Below are positions 18,477 to 26,673 of a stretch of 64,000 bases of DNA, in pieces. Every line of letters begins with the position of its first letter. Positions within the stretch are counted from its first letter, which is position 1. The position numbers were made by a program, and so were the translations under genes. The stretch comes from JAAOII01 sp965207705 (GTDB taxonomy: Bacteria; Pseudomonadota; Gammaproteobacteria; CBDBNL01; JAAOII01). Under the pieces are notes generated by a model. That model was not told the DNA's origin, did not search any database, and saw only the letters and a list, made by a program, of their open reading frames with translations. The stretch is taken from assembly GCA_965207705.1 (NCBI GenBank), contig OZ242292.1, forward strand, positions 992,001-1,056,000, written 5' to 3'.

Positions 18477-19487
18477 CTACTTATCCTTAACCAAACGGTT
18501 TTTACCAATCCACGGCATCATTCCACGCAACTCAGCCCCTATTTTCTCAATAGGATGCGCCTCTTCTTTTTGCCTCATCGTATTAAACGACTTGGCTCCA
18601 CCTTTATATTCAGCGATAAACTCTTCAGCAAACTTACCATCGCGGATTTCTGCTAAAATTTTCTTCATCGTAGCACGAGTATTTTCATCAATAATTCGCG
18701 GACCACGAGTCATTCCTCCATATTCGGCTGTATTGGAAATTGAATAATTCATATTGGATATACCTCCTTCGTACAGCAGATCTACTATGAGTTTCATCTC
18801 ATGCAGGCACTCAAAGTATGCCATCTCAGGAGCATAGCCAGCTTCTGTAAGAGTTTCATAGCCCATTTTTATTAAGGAAACTAAACCACCGCATAGAACT
18901 GCTTGCTCACCAAACAGGTCAGTTTCGGTTTCTTCGCGAAAAGATGTTTGGATTATTCCAGCGCGTCCGCCGCCAACAGCCGAAGCGTAAGATAAAGCAA
19001 GCGCCTTAGCGTTGTTAGAAACATCCTGATGAATCGCTATCAAACAGGGAACTCCACCACCGCCTGCATAAGTGGAACGAACTAAGTGCCCTGGTCCTTT
19101 AGGAGCAATCATTATCACATCCAAATCATCCTTGGGCTTAATAGCAGAAAAATGAATGTTGAAGCCATGGGCAAAAGCCAATGCAGCTCCGCTTTTTATA
19201 TTCGGCTCAATCTTGTCTGTGTATAAATCTGCTTGAACCTCATCTGGCGCTAAAACCATTATCAGGTCTGCTGCTGCGACCGCATCTTCAACTGAAGCTG
19301 TACTTAAGCCAGCATCCTCGGCTTTTTGCGCCGAAGCGGAACCAGGTCTCAAACCAACGGTGACTTTAACTCCCGAATCATGCAGATTTTGAGCATGGGC
19401 GTGACCTTGTGAGCCGAATCCAATAACGGCTACATGCTTATTTTGAATTAACGCTAAATCTGCGTCTTTATCGTAGAAAATTTCCAT
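18477..19487 (-). CDS. ilvC: Ketol-acid reductoisomerase (NADP+), class I
   Basis: This enzyme carries out the second step of branched-chain amino acid synthesis, a magnesium-dependent alkyl shift followed by NADPH reduction of acetolactate or acetohydroxybutyrate. The 336-residue length is the short class I form. The nucleotide-binding GFGSQGHAHAQNL motif is at about residues 22-34. The metal-binding acidic residues (ETDLFGEQAVLCGG and YFECLHEMKLIVDL) are intact. It is monocistronic here and apart from ilvI-ilvH. A 14-base palindrome lies close upstream of its start. Confidence 0.95.
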   Translation of the reverse strand: MEIFYDKDADLALIQNKHVAVIGFGSQGHAHAQNLHDSGVKVTVGLRPGSASAQKAEDAGLSTASVEDAVAAADLIMVLAPDEVQADLYTDKIEPNIKSGAALAFAHGFNIHFSAIKPKDDLDVIMIAPKGPGHLVRSTYAGGGGVPCLIAIHQDVSNNAKALALSYASAVGGGRAGIIQTSFREETETDLFGEQAVLCGGLVSLIKMGYETLTEAGYAPEMAYFECLHEMKLIVDLLYEGGISNMNYSISNTAEYGGMTRGPRIIDENTRATMKKILAEIRDGKFAEEFIAEYKGGAKSFNTMRQKEEAHPIEKIGAELRGMMPWIGKNRLVKDK

Positions 19488-19523
19488 AAGGTAATATTAT
19501 CAGTTTATAAAATATTAATGTTT

Positions 19524-19537
19524 GTGTAATTTTACAC
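19524..19537. promoter_or_regulatory. Palindrome in the ilvC promoter region, candidate operator
   Basis: The perfect palindrome GTGTAATTTTACAC (arms GTGTAA and TTACAC around TT, 14 bases) lies 36-50 bases before the ilvC start, in the only gap (19488-19634) between ilvC and trpB. A site of this form could bind a dimeric regulator, but no regulator gene is nearby. Confidence 0.3.
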
Positions 19538-19634
19538 TATCTAAGGAGTATTTTTGCCATTATTGGAAACTTATAATTCCGTTAGGCAGCTGCCTTGATA
19601 GGTAATTAAAGAGCGATTAAGAAGTAATTATCCT

Positions 19635-20876
19635 TTACAAATTAGCGCAATGCTTCATCACAGTGTCCAAATCCTTATCTCCCCTGCCACACAGATTTAT
19701 AACTGCTATTTCATTCTTTGGCATAAGAGGAATTATCTCTCTGGCTTTAGCTATAGCATGCGATGGCTCCAAAGCAGGGATTATTCCTTCAATACGAGAT
19801 AAAAACTGAAACGAATCTAATGCTTCCTCATCTGTAGCTGACAAATATTCCACTCTGCCGCTTTTGTGTAGATGAGCATGTTCGGGACCTATGCCAGGGT
19901 AATCCAAGCCAGCGGAAATAGAATGCGCCTCTTGTATCTGCCCCCAATCATCCTGCAAATAATAACTTTTGCTGCCGTGTAAAACTCCAACACTTCCTTT
20001 GGCAATTGCTGCAGCTGTCTTCCCAGTATCCACTCCTTTGCCTGCCGCCTCCACAGCCACTAAACGCACCTGTTTATCATCCAAAAAATCAGCAAAAATA
20101 CCCGCCGCATTTGAACCGCCGCCAACACATGCCATAATCAAATTAGGCAAAATCTGTTTGCCATTTCCTGCTTGCTCCTGTAGTTGTTGGCGTAATTCTT
20201 TGCCTATAATGCTTTGAAAATCCCGCACCATTTGCGGATATGGATGGGGACCTGCAGTTGAACCAATGATGTAAAAAGTGTCATGCACATTGGTAGTCCA
20301 GTCGCGCAATGCCTCATTCATTGCGTCTTTTAATGAAGCGCTTCCTTCACTCACGGACCTCACTTCAGCGCCAAGAAGCTTCATCCGAAACACATTGGGC
20401 GCCTGACGTTCAATATCTTTAGCTCCCATATAAACAATACAGGGCATATTGAACAAGGCACAGACAGTGGCAGTGGCAACTCCATGTTGCCCCGCGCCGG
20501 TCTCCGCAATAATTCTGCTGCAACCCATACGGCGTGCTAATAATATTTGCCCCAAACAATTGTTAATCTTGTGCGAACCAGTGTGATTTAACTCATCGCG
20601 CTTTAGATAAACCTTAGCTCCGCCTAGTTCTTGAGTAAGATTGGCTGCAAAATACAAAGGCGACGGGCGTCCTGTGTAGTGCTTGAAGTAATAATCAAGT
20701 TCAGCCGTAAAATTAGGATCCTGAGATGCTGTAACATAAGAGTCCGCCACGCGATTAACCAATGGCATCAAGGTTTCCGCAATATAACGGCCTCCAAACT
20801 CGCCAAAATGCCCTCTTGCATCAGGCAAGTTGGCATAAGCGAGGTTATTCTTGACTGTATTGGCAGATTGCGTCAC
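19635..20876 (-). CDS. trpB: Tryptophan synthase beta chain
   Basis: This pyridoxal-phosphate enzyme condenses indole with serine to make tryptophan. The 413-residue protein has the Schiff-base lysine in HTGSHK (about K103) and the phosphate-binding glycine loop GGGSNAAG. Other conserved segments (HFGEFGGRYIAETLMP, AETGAGQHG) are intact. The start codon is GTG and shares one base with the grxD stop. No trpA or other trp gene is in the window, so the alpha subunit is elsewhere or this is a salvage enzyme. Confidence 0.94.
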   Translation of the reverse strand: MTQSANTVKNNLAYANLPDARGHFGEFGGRYIAETLMPLVNRVADSYVTASQDPNFTAELDYYFKHYTGRPSPLYFAANLTQELGGAKVYLKRDELNHTGSHKINNCLGQILLARRMGCSRIIAETGAGQHGVATATVCALFNMPCIVYMGAKDIERQAPNVFRMKLLGAEVRSVSEGSASLKDAMNEALRDWTTNVHDTFYIIGSTAGPHPYPQMVRDFQSIIGKELRQQLQEQAGNGKQILPNLIMACVGGGSNAAGIFADFLDDKQVRLVAVEAAGKGVDTGKTAAAIAKGSVGVLHGSKSYYLQDDWGQIQEAHSISAGLDYPGIGPEHAHLHKSGRVEYLSATDEEALDSFQFLSRIEGIIPALEPSHAIAKAREIIPLMPKNEIAVINLCGRGDKDLDTVMKHCANL

Positions 20877-21211
20877 TATTTACTTGTCTCTTTCGCTTGT
20901 TTAAGTTTAGGTTGAAGCTGTTGCTGGCTATGCAGGTCCGCGATTATATCGCTGCCTCCTACTAATTCTCCTGCTACGTAAAGCTGCGGGAAAGTAGGCC
21001 AGTTGGAGTATATTGGCAACTCACGACGAATGTCCTGATTTTGCAATATATCCACATAAGAAAACTCATAGCCGCATTCTGCCAATATCTGAACTGCGCG
21101 CGCCGAGAATCCACATTGAGGGAACTCAGGGCTGCCTTTCATATATAACAATATAGGGCAGCTGCTTATCTGCTTGGCTATTGTTTCTTTTACATTATCA
21201 CTGTTTTCCAT
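20876..21211 (-). CDS. grxD: Monothiol glutaredoxin (Grx4 type)
   Basis: This 111-residue monothiol glutaredoxin has the active site CGFS at about C33 and the flanking signature KGSPEFPQCGFS. The WPTFPQLYV motif carries the cis-proline, and GGSDI follows. Such proteins carry [2Fe-2S] clusters, bound with glutathione, to target proteins. It is transcribed just ahead of trpB, sharing one base, and diverges from the yibN-like / secB pair. In E. coli the equivalent secB neighbourhood carries a different glutaredoxin (grxC). Confidence 0.92.
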   Translation of the reverse strand: MENSDNVKETIAKQISSCPILLYMKGSPEFPQCGFSARAVQILAECGYEFSYVDILQNQDIRRELPIYSNWPTFPQLYVAGELVGGSDIIADLHSQQQLQPKLKQAKETSK

Positions 21212-21286
21212 GGCGTCATTTTAGCATAGCAAAATAATATATTGAAAGTTTGTATAAGTTTAGCAGCTATATCCTATAATAATGCT

Positions 21287-21784
21287 ATGGATAGAGTTTT
21301 TGAATTTATACTAAATCATCCGCTGAATGTAGTGGCTTTTGCAATGATGGTGGGGCTGTTGGTTGCCACCGAGCTAAGACGTCTTGGCAAAGGATGGACA
21401 CCCCAACAATTAGTCGGCCTTATCAATAGATCTGACACTGCCGTAGTTGACCTGCGCGAGGACAAGGATTTCCAACATGGGCACATCATAAGCTCCGTCA
21501 ATCATCCCTATACAAAAATTAACCAGCTGGGGAATACTTTAGATAAGCTGAAAGGTAAGAATGTCGTGCTCGTTTGCGCTAACGGTAAACATTCTGCTGG
21601 CGCTCAAATGCGAATGAAGAAGGAAGGGTATGAAACCACCCGCCTAAATGGAGGATTAATAGAATGGTCCGTAGGCAATTTGCCATTAGTAAAGGGAGGA
21701 AAAGAAGAGAAAGATGAGGGAAAGGGAGGAAAGCACGGAAAGAAGGAAAAGAGAAAAGAGCTAAAGAACCAGCAAAAGCACTAA
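21287..21784 (+). CDS. Membrane-anchored rhodanese-like protein (YibN type)
   Basis: One N-terminal membrane helix (about residues 10-27 from this start) is followed by a rhodanese domain with the active-site cysteine in VCANGKHSA. An upstream ATG at 21242 would add 15 residues, but it precedes the conserved helix and seems less likely. The C-terminal tail is Lys/Gly/Glu-rich low complexity (GGKEEKDEGKGGKHG), coded by purine-rich DNA. It is followed after one base by secB, the same order as yibN ahead of secB in enteric bacteria. Its role is probably sulphur transfer or thiol chemistry at the membrane; the exact partner is unknown. Confidence 0.8.
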   Translation: MDRVFEFILNHPLNVVAFAMMVGLLVATELRRLGKGWTPQQLVGLINRSDTAVVDLREDKDFQHGHIISSVNHPYTKINQLGNTLDKLKGKNVVLVCANGKHSAGAQMRMKKEGYETTRLNGGLIEWSVGNLPLVKGGKEEKDEGKGGKHGKKEKRKELKNQQKH

Positions 21785-21785
21785 T

Positions 21786-22334
21786 ATGGCAGATAAAAAA
21801 GATTCGCCACCAGCTAATCAACAAACTCAGGATCCTTCAGCAAAAATTCTGACATTACAGCGAGTATATGTAAAAGATATTTCCTTTGAGGCACCTAATG
21901 CTCCTCAAATTTTCACCAAGAAATGGCAGCCTAAAATGGATGTGCATATCAACACTTCTTTCAATAGGTTGCAAGAAAATATATATGAGTGTGTGATTAA
22001 AGTATCTATAACTGCAAAAAATGAAAGTAAAATTGCTTTTATCGCCGAGGTGCAACAAGCAGGAACCTTTAATATTACCAACCTCAATCCTGAAGAATTA
22101 TCACGCGCCGCAATAATTACCTGCCCCACAGTAATATTCCCTTACGTGCGAGAAACTTTGGATGGTCTGATGGTCAAAGGAAGCTTTCCTCCTTTACACC
22201 TTGCCCAAGTGAATTTTCAGATGCTATACGAAGCCAAACAACAGGAACTGGCAAAACAGCAAGCGCAACAACAAAGCAAGTCCGCCACCAAAGGAGAGGA
22301 ATACGTCCCTCCGCCAAAAAACAAAATCAACTAA
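21786..22334 (+). CDS. secB: Protein-export chaperone SecB
   Basis: SecB binds unfolded precursors in the cytoplasm and hands them to SecA for export. This 182-residue copy keeps the family segments ILTLQRVYVKDISFEAPNAP, the central beta-sheet region with AFIAEVQQAG, and CPTVIFPYVRE...GSFPPLHLAQVNF. The C-terminal tail is longer than usual and rich in Gln and Lys. It sits one base behind the rhodanese gene and is followed by a good terminator. Its presence supports a proteobacterial origin. Confidence 0.95.
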   Translation: MADKKDSPPANQQTQDPSAKILTLQRVYVKDISFEAPNAPQIFTKKWQPKMDVHINTSFNRLQENIYECVIKVSITAKNESKIAFIAEVQQAGTFNITNLNPEELSRAAIITCPTVIFPYVRETLDGLMVKGSFPPLHLAQVNFQMLYEAKQQELAKQQAQQQSKSATKGEEYVPPPKNKIN

Positions 22335-22347
22335 AATTAAGTTGTTG

Positions 22348-22380
22348 CGTCTGAGTAACTCAGACGAATATTTTATTTTT
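22348..22380 (+). terminator. Terminator after secB
   Basis: An eight-base stem, CGTCTGAG with CTCAGACG around a TAA loop, is followed by a T-rich stretch (ATTTTATTTTT). It lies between the convergent secB and DUF4325 genes. The opposite side is also T-rich, so it may work in both directions. Confidence 0.75.
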
Positions 22381-22696
22381 CCTCTACACCATCTGCTATT
22401 TCTCCCTCAACTTCTTCCTTTATGATTTGAGATGAGTTAATTATCTGCAGATGCTCCTTAAGATAAGATTCGGTGAACTCCTCTTCACGCGTCAGACCAC
22501 CAAATGCTTCGTCCATAAAACTAGAACCAGGGATAAAAATTAAATCCTCAAAGTCCACTTTTACAACATCATTTTCCTTCAAAGCTTCAACCAGTATTTT
22601 ACGAAATACTGTTCCATTTTCAGGTCCATGTTTTTTAGTCCTACCATAAGGAATTTCAGCAAAATCCTTAGCAATATTAATAATTTTTTCCTTCAT
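22373..22696 (-). CDS. STAS-like protein, DUF4325 family
   Basis: The segment FRKILVEALKENDVVKVDFE followed by SSFMDEAFGGL is the signature of DUF4325, a STAS-like domain of unknown function. I place the start at the ATG at 22696, giving 107 residues, because this is where similarity to the family begins. A longer frame from 22870 would add 58 residues that look unrelated. In other genomes such proteins often pair with GHKL-type ATPases and have been noted in regulatory or defence settings; no ATPase is seen here. The next gene upstream on the same strand codes for a small membrane protein. Confidence 0.68.
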   Translation of the reverse strand: MKEKIINIAKDFAEIPYGRTKKHGPENGTVFRKILVEALKENDVVKVDFEDLIFIPGSSFMDEAFGGLTREEEFTESYLKEHLQIINSSQIIKEEVEGEIADGVEEK

Positions 22697-22891
22697 AATT
22701 CTTTTATAATTAAAATTTAATTTTATTGACCGTTGTATTAAAGTTCCTTGTAAAGGAACATCTAATTCTGTGAGGTGGTCTACTGACGTTCTTTCCTCTC
22801 CTCTGTTATACTCGTTGTAACAACCCTTATTACTTATTATAACTAATTTTGCTTTCATATTCCTTCGCATTCCTTCATATTAAGGATTCTA

Positions 22892-23356
22892 TCAATCCAC
22901 AAAATTCTTTGGCTTTTTATTATGGTATTTCTCTATAAACGCCTTTTCAAGACGATATTTAATTGTAAGTATCGTGCTGCTTATTTCTAATATTCTATGT
23001 TCTATTTCAGATGGATTTAAATTTTGGCGTTCTTCAATATCTTTTGTGCATATACTGTTAAGATTCTTATATAGATATGTATTTATAGTGATATAGTCCT
23101 CTAAAATATCTGCGTATTTTCCAAACCATGCATATTTTAATGTAATCTTTATAACAATATGCTTATTAGACGAGACATCTATATTAGATGATGTCAAAGC
23201 ATCTATAGATTCTTTTTCCAATTCCACAAGAATATCAATTGTTCTGGAAACTAATCCACGTATTTCTGCTCTTTCACTGTTCTTTTTTGCTATAAAATAT
23301 ATAATCAGCCAACCAATGACTGTAAATACAATAGGCATTATCATTAAAATTTCCAT
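22892..23356 (-). CDS. Hypothetical membrane-anchored protein
   Basis: This 154-residue protein has a single N-terminal membrane helix (about residues 3-23). The remaining part is cytoplasmic, helical and charged, and probably forms a coiled coil. I recognise no family. It lies directly upstream of the DUF4325 gene on the same strand and may be cotranscribed with it. Its base composition is more AT-rich than the flanking housekeeping genes, which fits an acquired cassette. Confidence 0.6.
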   Translation of the reverse strand: MEILMIMPIVFTVIGWLIIYFIAKKNSERAEIRGLVSRTIDILVELEKESIDALTSSNIDVSSNKHIVIKITLKYAWFGKYADILEDYITINTYLYKNLNSICTKDIEERQNLNPSEIEHRILEISSTILTIKYRLEKAFIEKYHNKKPKNFVD

Positions 23357-23577
23357 ATATAATTATTATTTCTTTAGTACATTTTTCTTTTCGCATTGTT
23401 CATAGTATACCGGCTCAAAATTCTTAATGTTAGATTGAATTTCTTCTTTCTTATCTATTCTTTATAAGGGCTTTTATTATTAATTCAAGGGATAAGTTGG
23501 CGAACTTTATTAATGAGGCAAGCCAAGGGGGAGTTAAGGTGCGATGAATGGGCGGACTTTGTTAATAAGGCAAACCC

Positions 23578-23628
23578 GGGGGGGGGGGGAAATTAAAGAG
23601 GGGATGAATTAAGGGGGGATGAATTAAG
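23578..23628. repeat. Poly-G tract and 15-bp G-rich repeats
   Basis: A run of 12 G at 23578-23589 is followed by AAATTAAA and two 15-base units of the type GGGGATGAATTAA (the second starts GGGGGGATG). This lies in the 314-base gap between the small membrane gene (start at 23356) and the end of the flavoprotein gene. No gene was recognised in that gap. The units resemble those near 4.8 kb. Confidence 0.85.
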
Positions 23629-23670
23629 TGCCTCTGCTCATCCGCCCCTCTGCTACTTTGCCCCCTCCGC

Positions 23671-25098
23671 TTAAGATAGTTTCATTAAGAAACGAACTAG
23701 GCGCTTAAGTTTGTTGTTATGAAATAGTTTCTCAGTATAGAAGCTGCCAGCGACTCTTTTGTTAACTTCGCCTAAGGTTGGATATGGAGAGATATAGCCC
23801 GCCATAGCTCCTATCTTTAAATTATTTTCAATGGCAAGAGCCCAAATTTGAATTAACTCGCCAGCATTCTTTCCTACTATATCAACTCCAAGAATATTGC
23901 CTTTTTTATGCACTAACACTTTAACCATTCCTGCGGTTGCGAGTTCTGCTTGAGCGCGATCATTTTCAGCAAACGACCAATTTAATTCTTTTATGTTTTT
24001 CTTGCCGTGTTTTTTCGCTGCTTCGTCAGGCATTAATCCACAATGAGCCAACTCAGGAGTGGTGTAGGTAACCCAAGGGATTGCTTTGTAGTTAACCTTA
24101 GCTGGCATCTTAAATAACACATTGCGAATAACTATGCCGGCATGATAAGTTGCTATATGCGTAAACTGATAAGGGCTTGCTACATCTCCGATTGCGTAGA
24201 TTCTTTTATTGCTGGTCTGTAATCTCGCGTTGGTTTCAATCCCTTTGGGGCTCCACTTAACTCCGCTTTTATCAAGATCCAATGCATCCACATTAGCTCG
24301 TCTGCCGGCGGCAACTAAAATATGACTGCCGTGAATTTGCAAGGGGGTATCGTCTAATAGGGTTATATCAGCAGTTATACCTTTCTCGCTTGCACTGATT
24401 TTATTTATTTTAATCAACTCTCTAAAATTAACGCCATCCGCCATACACTGCTTCCTGATAATGCTAACCATATCAGGGTCATCACGCGGCAAAATAGGTC
24501 CCATGTCCATTATCGTAACCTTGCAACCCAACAGGGCATGCGCCTGCGCCATTTCCATGCCAATAGGTCCACCGCCTACAATCAACAAATGCTTAGGAAG
24601 TTCGTTATTATCAAAAATTGTTTCGTTGGTGAAGTAAGGGCAATCTTGCAAGCCGGGGATGGGGGGAACCATCGGTGACGAGCCGCTTGATATAACAAAA
24701 TATTTAGCGCGGATTATTTTTTCCCCCACCTTAATTGTGTCGCGCCCTATAAAACTTGCAGTCCCTTTTATGACATTAACTCCCATTTCGGTAAACCTCT
24801 CCACCGAATCATGCGGAGCTATTGTTGCTATAACCTGCTTAACATGCTGCATAACATTGGCATAGTTAACCGTGGGCTTTTCTCCGCTTACTCCAAAACG
24901 CTCATCGGCTTGGCGCGCTTGATGCGATGCCGCCAATAATGCTTTGGAAGGAACGCAACCATAATTTAGACAATCGCCGCCCATTTTATGTTTTTCCACT
25001 AATGTTACTTTAGCACCCATCTGGCTGGCGCCTGCCGCTATAGTTAGTCCGCCTGAACCGCCACCTATAACAACTATATCTGTTTTAATATCTGTCAC
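23671..25098 (-). CDS. FAD-dependent pyridine nucleotide-disulphide oxidoreductase, mercuric-reductase-like
   Basis: This 475-residue flavoprotein has the FAD-binding GGGSGG at residues 12-17, the redox-active pair C43/C48 in GGDCLNYGCVPSKALL, and an NAD(P)-binding VGGGPIGMEMAQA motif. The C-terminal dimerisation domain has YPTLGE where dihydrolipoamide dehydrogenases have the catalytic HPT, so the base histidine is missing and it is not a true Lpd. It also lacks the N-terminal HMA domain of mercuric reductase. The neighbour is a TVP38/TMEM64 membrane protein, and these two are known as fusions in other bacteria, which suggests a shared function at the membrane. The start codon is GTG. Confidence 0.82.
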   Translation of the reverse strand: MTDIKTDIVVIGGGSGGLTIAAGASQMGAKVTLVEKHKMGGDCLNYGCVPSKALLAASHQARQADERFGVSGEKPTVNYANVMQHVKQVIATIAPHDSVERFTEMGVNVIKGTASFIGRDTIKVGEKIIRAKYFVISSGSSPMVPPIPGLQDCPYFTNETIFDNNELPKHLLIVGGGPIGMEMAQAHALLGCKVTIMDMGPILPRDDPDMVSIIRKQCMADGVNFRELIKINKISASEKGITADITLLDDTPLQIHGSHILVAAGRRANVDALDLDKSGVKWSPKGIETNARLQTSNKRIYAIGDVASPYQFTHIATYHAGIVIRNVLFKMPAKVNYKAIPWVTYTTPELAHCGLMPDEAAKKHGKKNIKELNWSFAENDRAQAELATAGMVKVLVHKKGNILGVDIVGKNAGELIQIWALAIENNLKIGAMAGYISPYPTLGEVNKRVAGSFYTEKLFHNNKLKRLVRFLMKLS

Positions 25099-25181
25099 TA
25101 AATTGGGGGTAGAGATTTATCTTTCTCTATATTTGCTAATGGATAAATTTTTTTCATGGTTGGGCTATTTAGAGGGATTAG

Positions 25182-25226
25182 ATAATTGGGATAATTGGGA
25201 TAATTGGGATGACTGGGATTATTTGG
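25182..25226. repeat. 9-bp tandem repeat at the 3' end of the TVP38 gene
   Basis: Five units of nine bases, three identical (ATAATTGGG) and two variants, run across the stop codon of the TVP38 gene into the gap before the flavoprotein gene. The gap 25099-25218 holds no recognisable gene. Confidence 0.8.
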
Positions 25227-26151
25227 ATGGCTTAGAGGATTTAGCGCTTGATGATTTGCGTGCTGGGCTTTTCCCAGGACTTTTCTTGGCAGCAGTATTC
25301 TTTGTTGCACCTATACTGGATGCTGCAGCAACCGACTTAGCTGTCTTTTTGGTTGTCTTTGAAGTTGCCTCTTTGGTTTTCTTTGGGGTTCCTGTCTTGG
25401 CTTCCTTGCTGGATTTGGATTTTATTTTGTCCTGAACATAACGATAACCTACTTGCAATAATACCAATGCAGCCAAAGCCAAGATGGGTAGAATGACACG
25501 CGGCTCAAAAATAATACTAAGGTTGGGAGTGCCTCCTGCATCAAAAATTGCGCCCAAGCCATCGCCTAACAAAATATACACAAAAGAGCCAGGAATTATG
25601 CCGAGCAAAGTTGCAAGAAAATATACTGATAATGAAACACCTAATAAAGCAGGCACTATGTTCACCAGAGCAAAGGGGAATACAGGTATTAACCTTAATG
25701 CCAACAAATAGCTAAAGGCATTGCGGTTAAAGCCGTCTTTCATCTTTGCAACCCACCCCTCATTTTTACTGGCAAGGGATTTACCAAGCCCCATCTGAAT
25801 TGCCAAAAATATTGCAGTGGCGCCAATTGTAGCGCCCACTACTACTGTTATGGTCCCGACAACCACACCAAATAAAAACCCTGCAGTTATGGTCATGACC
25901 GCGCCTAACGGCAGCGAGAATGCGACTACAACTGCATATAGCGCCCCATACATAAAGGGAGCGACGAGCCCCCACTTGTCCACTAATGCAGCAAGATTTT
26001 CTCGCTGTTGTTTTAGGGTGTCTAAGTTGATATAAGATGCTCCATCAAAATAGACAAAAATTAATGCCCCTGTTATCAGGACTAATAAAGGTAAGAAACG
26101 CAATATACTTTTGCCCTCTTTTTTACTTGTACTTGCGGAATGGTTTGCCAT
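25219..26151 (-). CDS. TVP38/TMEM64 (VTT domain) membrane protein with Lys-rich tail
   Basis: The first 230 residues form the VTT/SNARE-associated domain: hydrophobic helices with the conserved GAVMTITAGFLFG and the later LRLIPVFPFALVN segments. Related DedA proteins act in lipid movement across membranes. The last 70 residues are a Lys/Ser/Ala/Thr-rich basic tail with KKTAKS, PGKSPARKSS and similar motifs, like histone H1 or AlgP tails. It should lie in the cytoplasm and could bind nucleic acid or anionic lipid. It is transcribed toward the FAD oxidoreductase, with which such proteins are often fused. Confidence 0.8.
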   Translation of the reverse strand: MANHSASTSKKEGKSILRFLPLLVLITGALIFVYFDGASYINLDTLKQQRENLAALVDKWGLVAPFMYGALYAVVVAFSLPLGAVMTITAGFLFGVVVGTITVVVGATIGATAIFLAIQMGLGKSLASKNEGWVAKMKDGFNRNAFSYLLALRLIPVFPFALVNIVPALLGVSLSVYFLATLLGIIPGSFVYILLGDGLGAIFDAGGTPNLSIIFEPRVILPILALAALVLLQVGYRYVQDKIKSKSSKEAKTGTPKKTKEATSKTTKKTAKSVAAASSIGATKNTAAKKSPGKSPARKSSSAKSSKPSK

Positions 26152-26215
26152 TATAGGTTACCTCTTTGGTAGTTGGTGGTTGATGACTGGGTGGAAAATT
26201 TCTAAGCTTTTCAAT

Positions 26216-26650
26216 TTAATCGTTAGTAGCTTCATTGTTAGTAGCTTCATTGTTAGCAGGAGTAGGTTGAGCAACTGATTCAACGGTTCCTTGCTTCTCC
26301 TTCCATGCATTAAAGCCCCCTTCAATATGCGATACATTTAACCCCATCTGCTGTGCAGTTTGTGCCGCCAAAGCAGAGCGCCAACCTATAGCGCAGTAAA
26401 AAACAAACTTGCGCGGCTCAGCAAATATTTCCTTGTGATAAGGGCTGTTCGGGTCAATCCAAAACTCTAACATGCCACGTGGCGCATGAATTGCATTGGC
26501 TATCTTGCCCTCGCGCCATAATTCACGCGGGTCGCGCACATCTACAAAAACAGGGTCATCTTCTTTATGTAATAGCAAGGCATCTTCAATAGATAGGCAC
26601 TCTATCTCATTGCGCGCTTTGTCTACCATCTCTTGAACTTTAATATTCAT
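26216..26650 (-). CDS. Rhodanese-like domain protein
   Basis: A single rhodanese domain of about 145 residues carries VFVDVRDPRELWREG and an active-site cysteine in FYCAIGWRSALAA, so it can form a persulphide. I chose the ATG at 26650; the longer GTG start at 26698 would overlap the end of alaS. The C-terminus carries a short direct repeat (NNEATNNEAT) coded by a 15-base duplication. It follows alaS and precedes the TVP38 gene on the same strand. The sulphur acceptor is unknown. Confidence 0.82.
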   Translation of the reverse strand: MNIKVQEMVDKARNEIECLSIEDALLLHKEDDPVFVDVRDPRELWREGKIANAIHAPRGMLEFWIDPNSPYHKEIFAEPRKFVFYCAIGWRSALAAQTAQQMGLNVSHIEGGFNAWKEKQGTVESVAQPTPANNEATNNEATND

Positions 26651-26673
26651 AAGAATTATTATACCTTTATTTT

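Noticed and set aside
23671..25098. Annotation as dihydrolipoamide dehydrogenase or true mercuric reductase
   Set aside because: The catalytic HPT histidine of Lpd is replaced (YPTLGE), and the N-terminal HMA domain and C-terminal vicinal cysteines of MerA are missing.
25103..25435. A 110-residue plus-strand ORF with DNWDNWDNWD repeats
   Set aside because: It lies opposite the tail of the TVP38 gene and the 9-bp repeat. The tandem repeat simply stays open in this frame; there is no ribosome site or family match.
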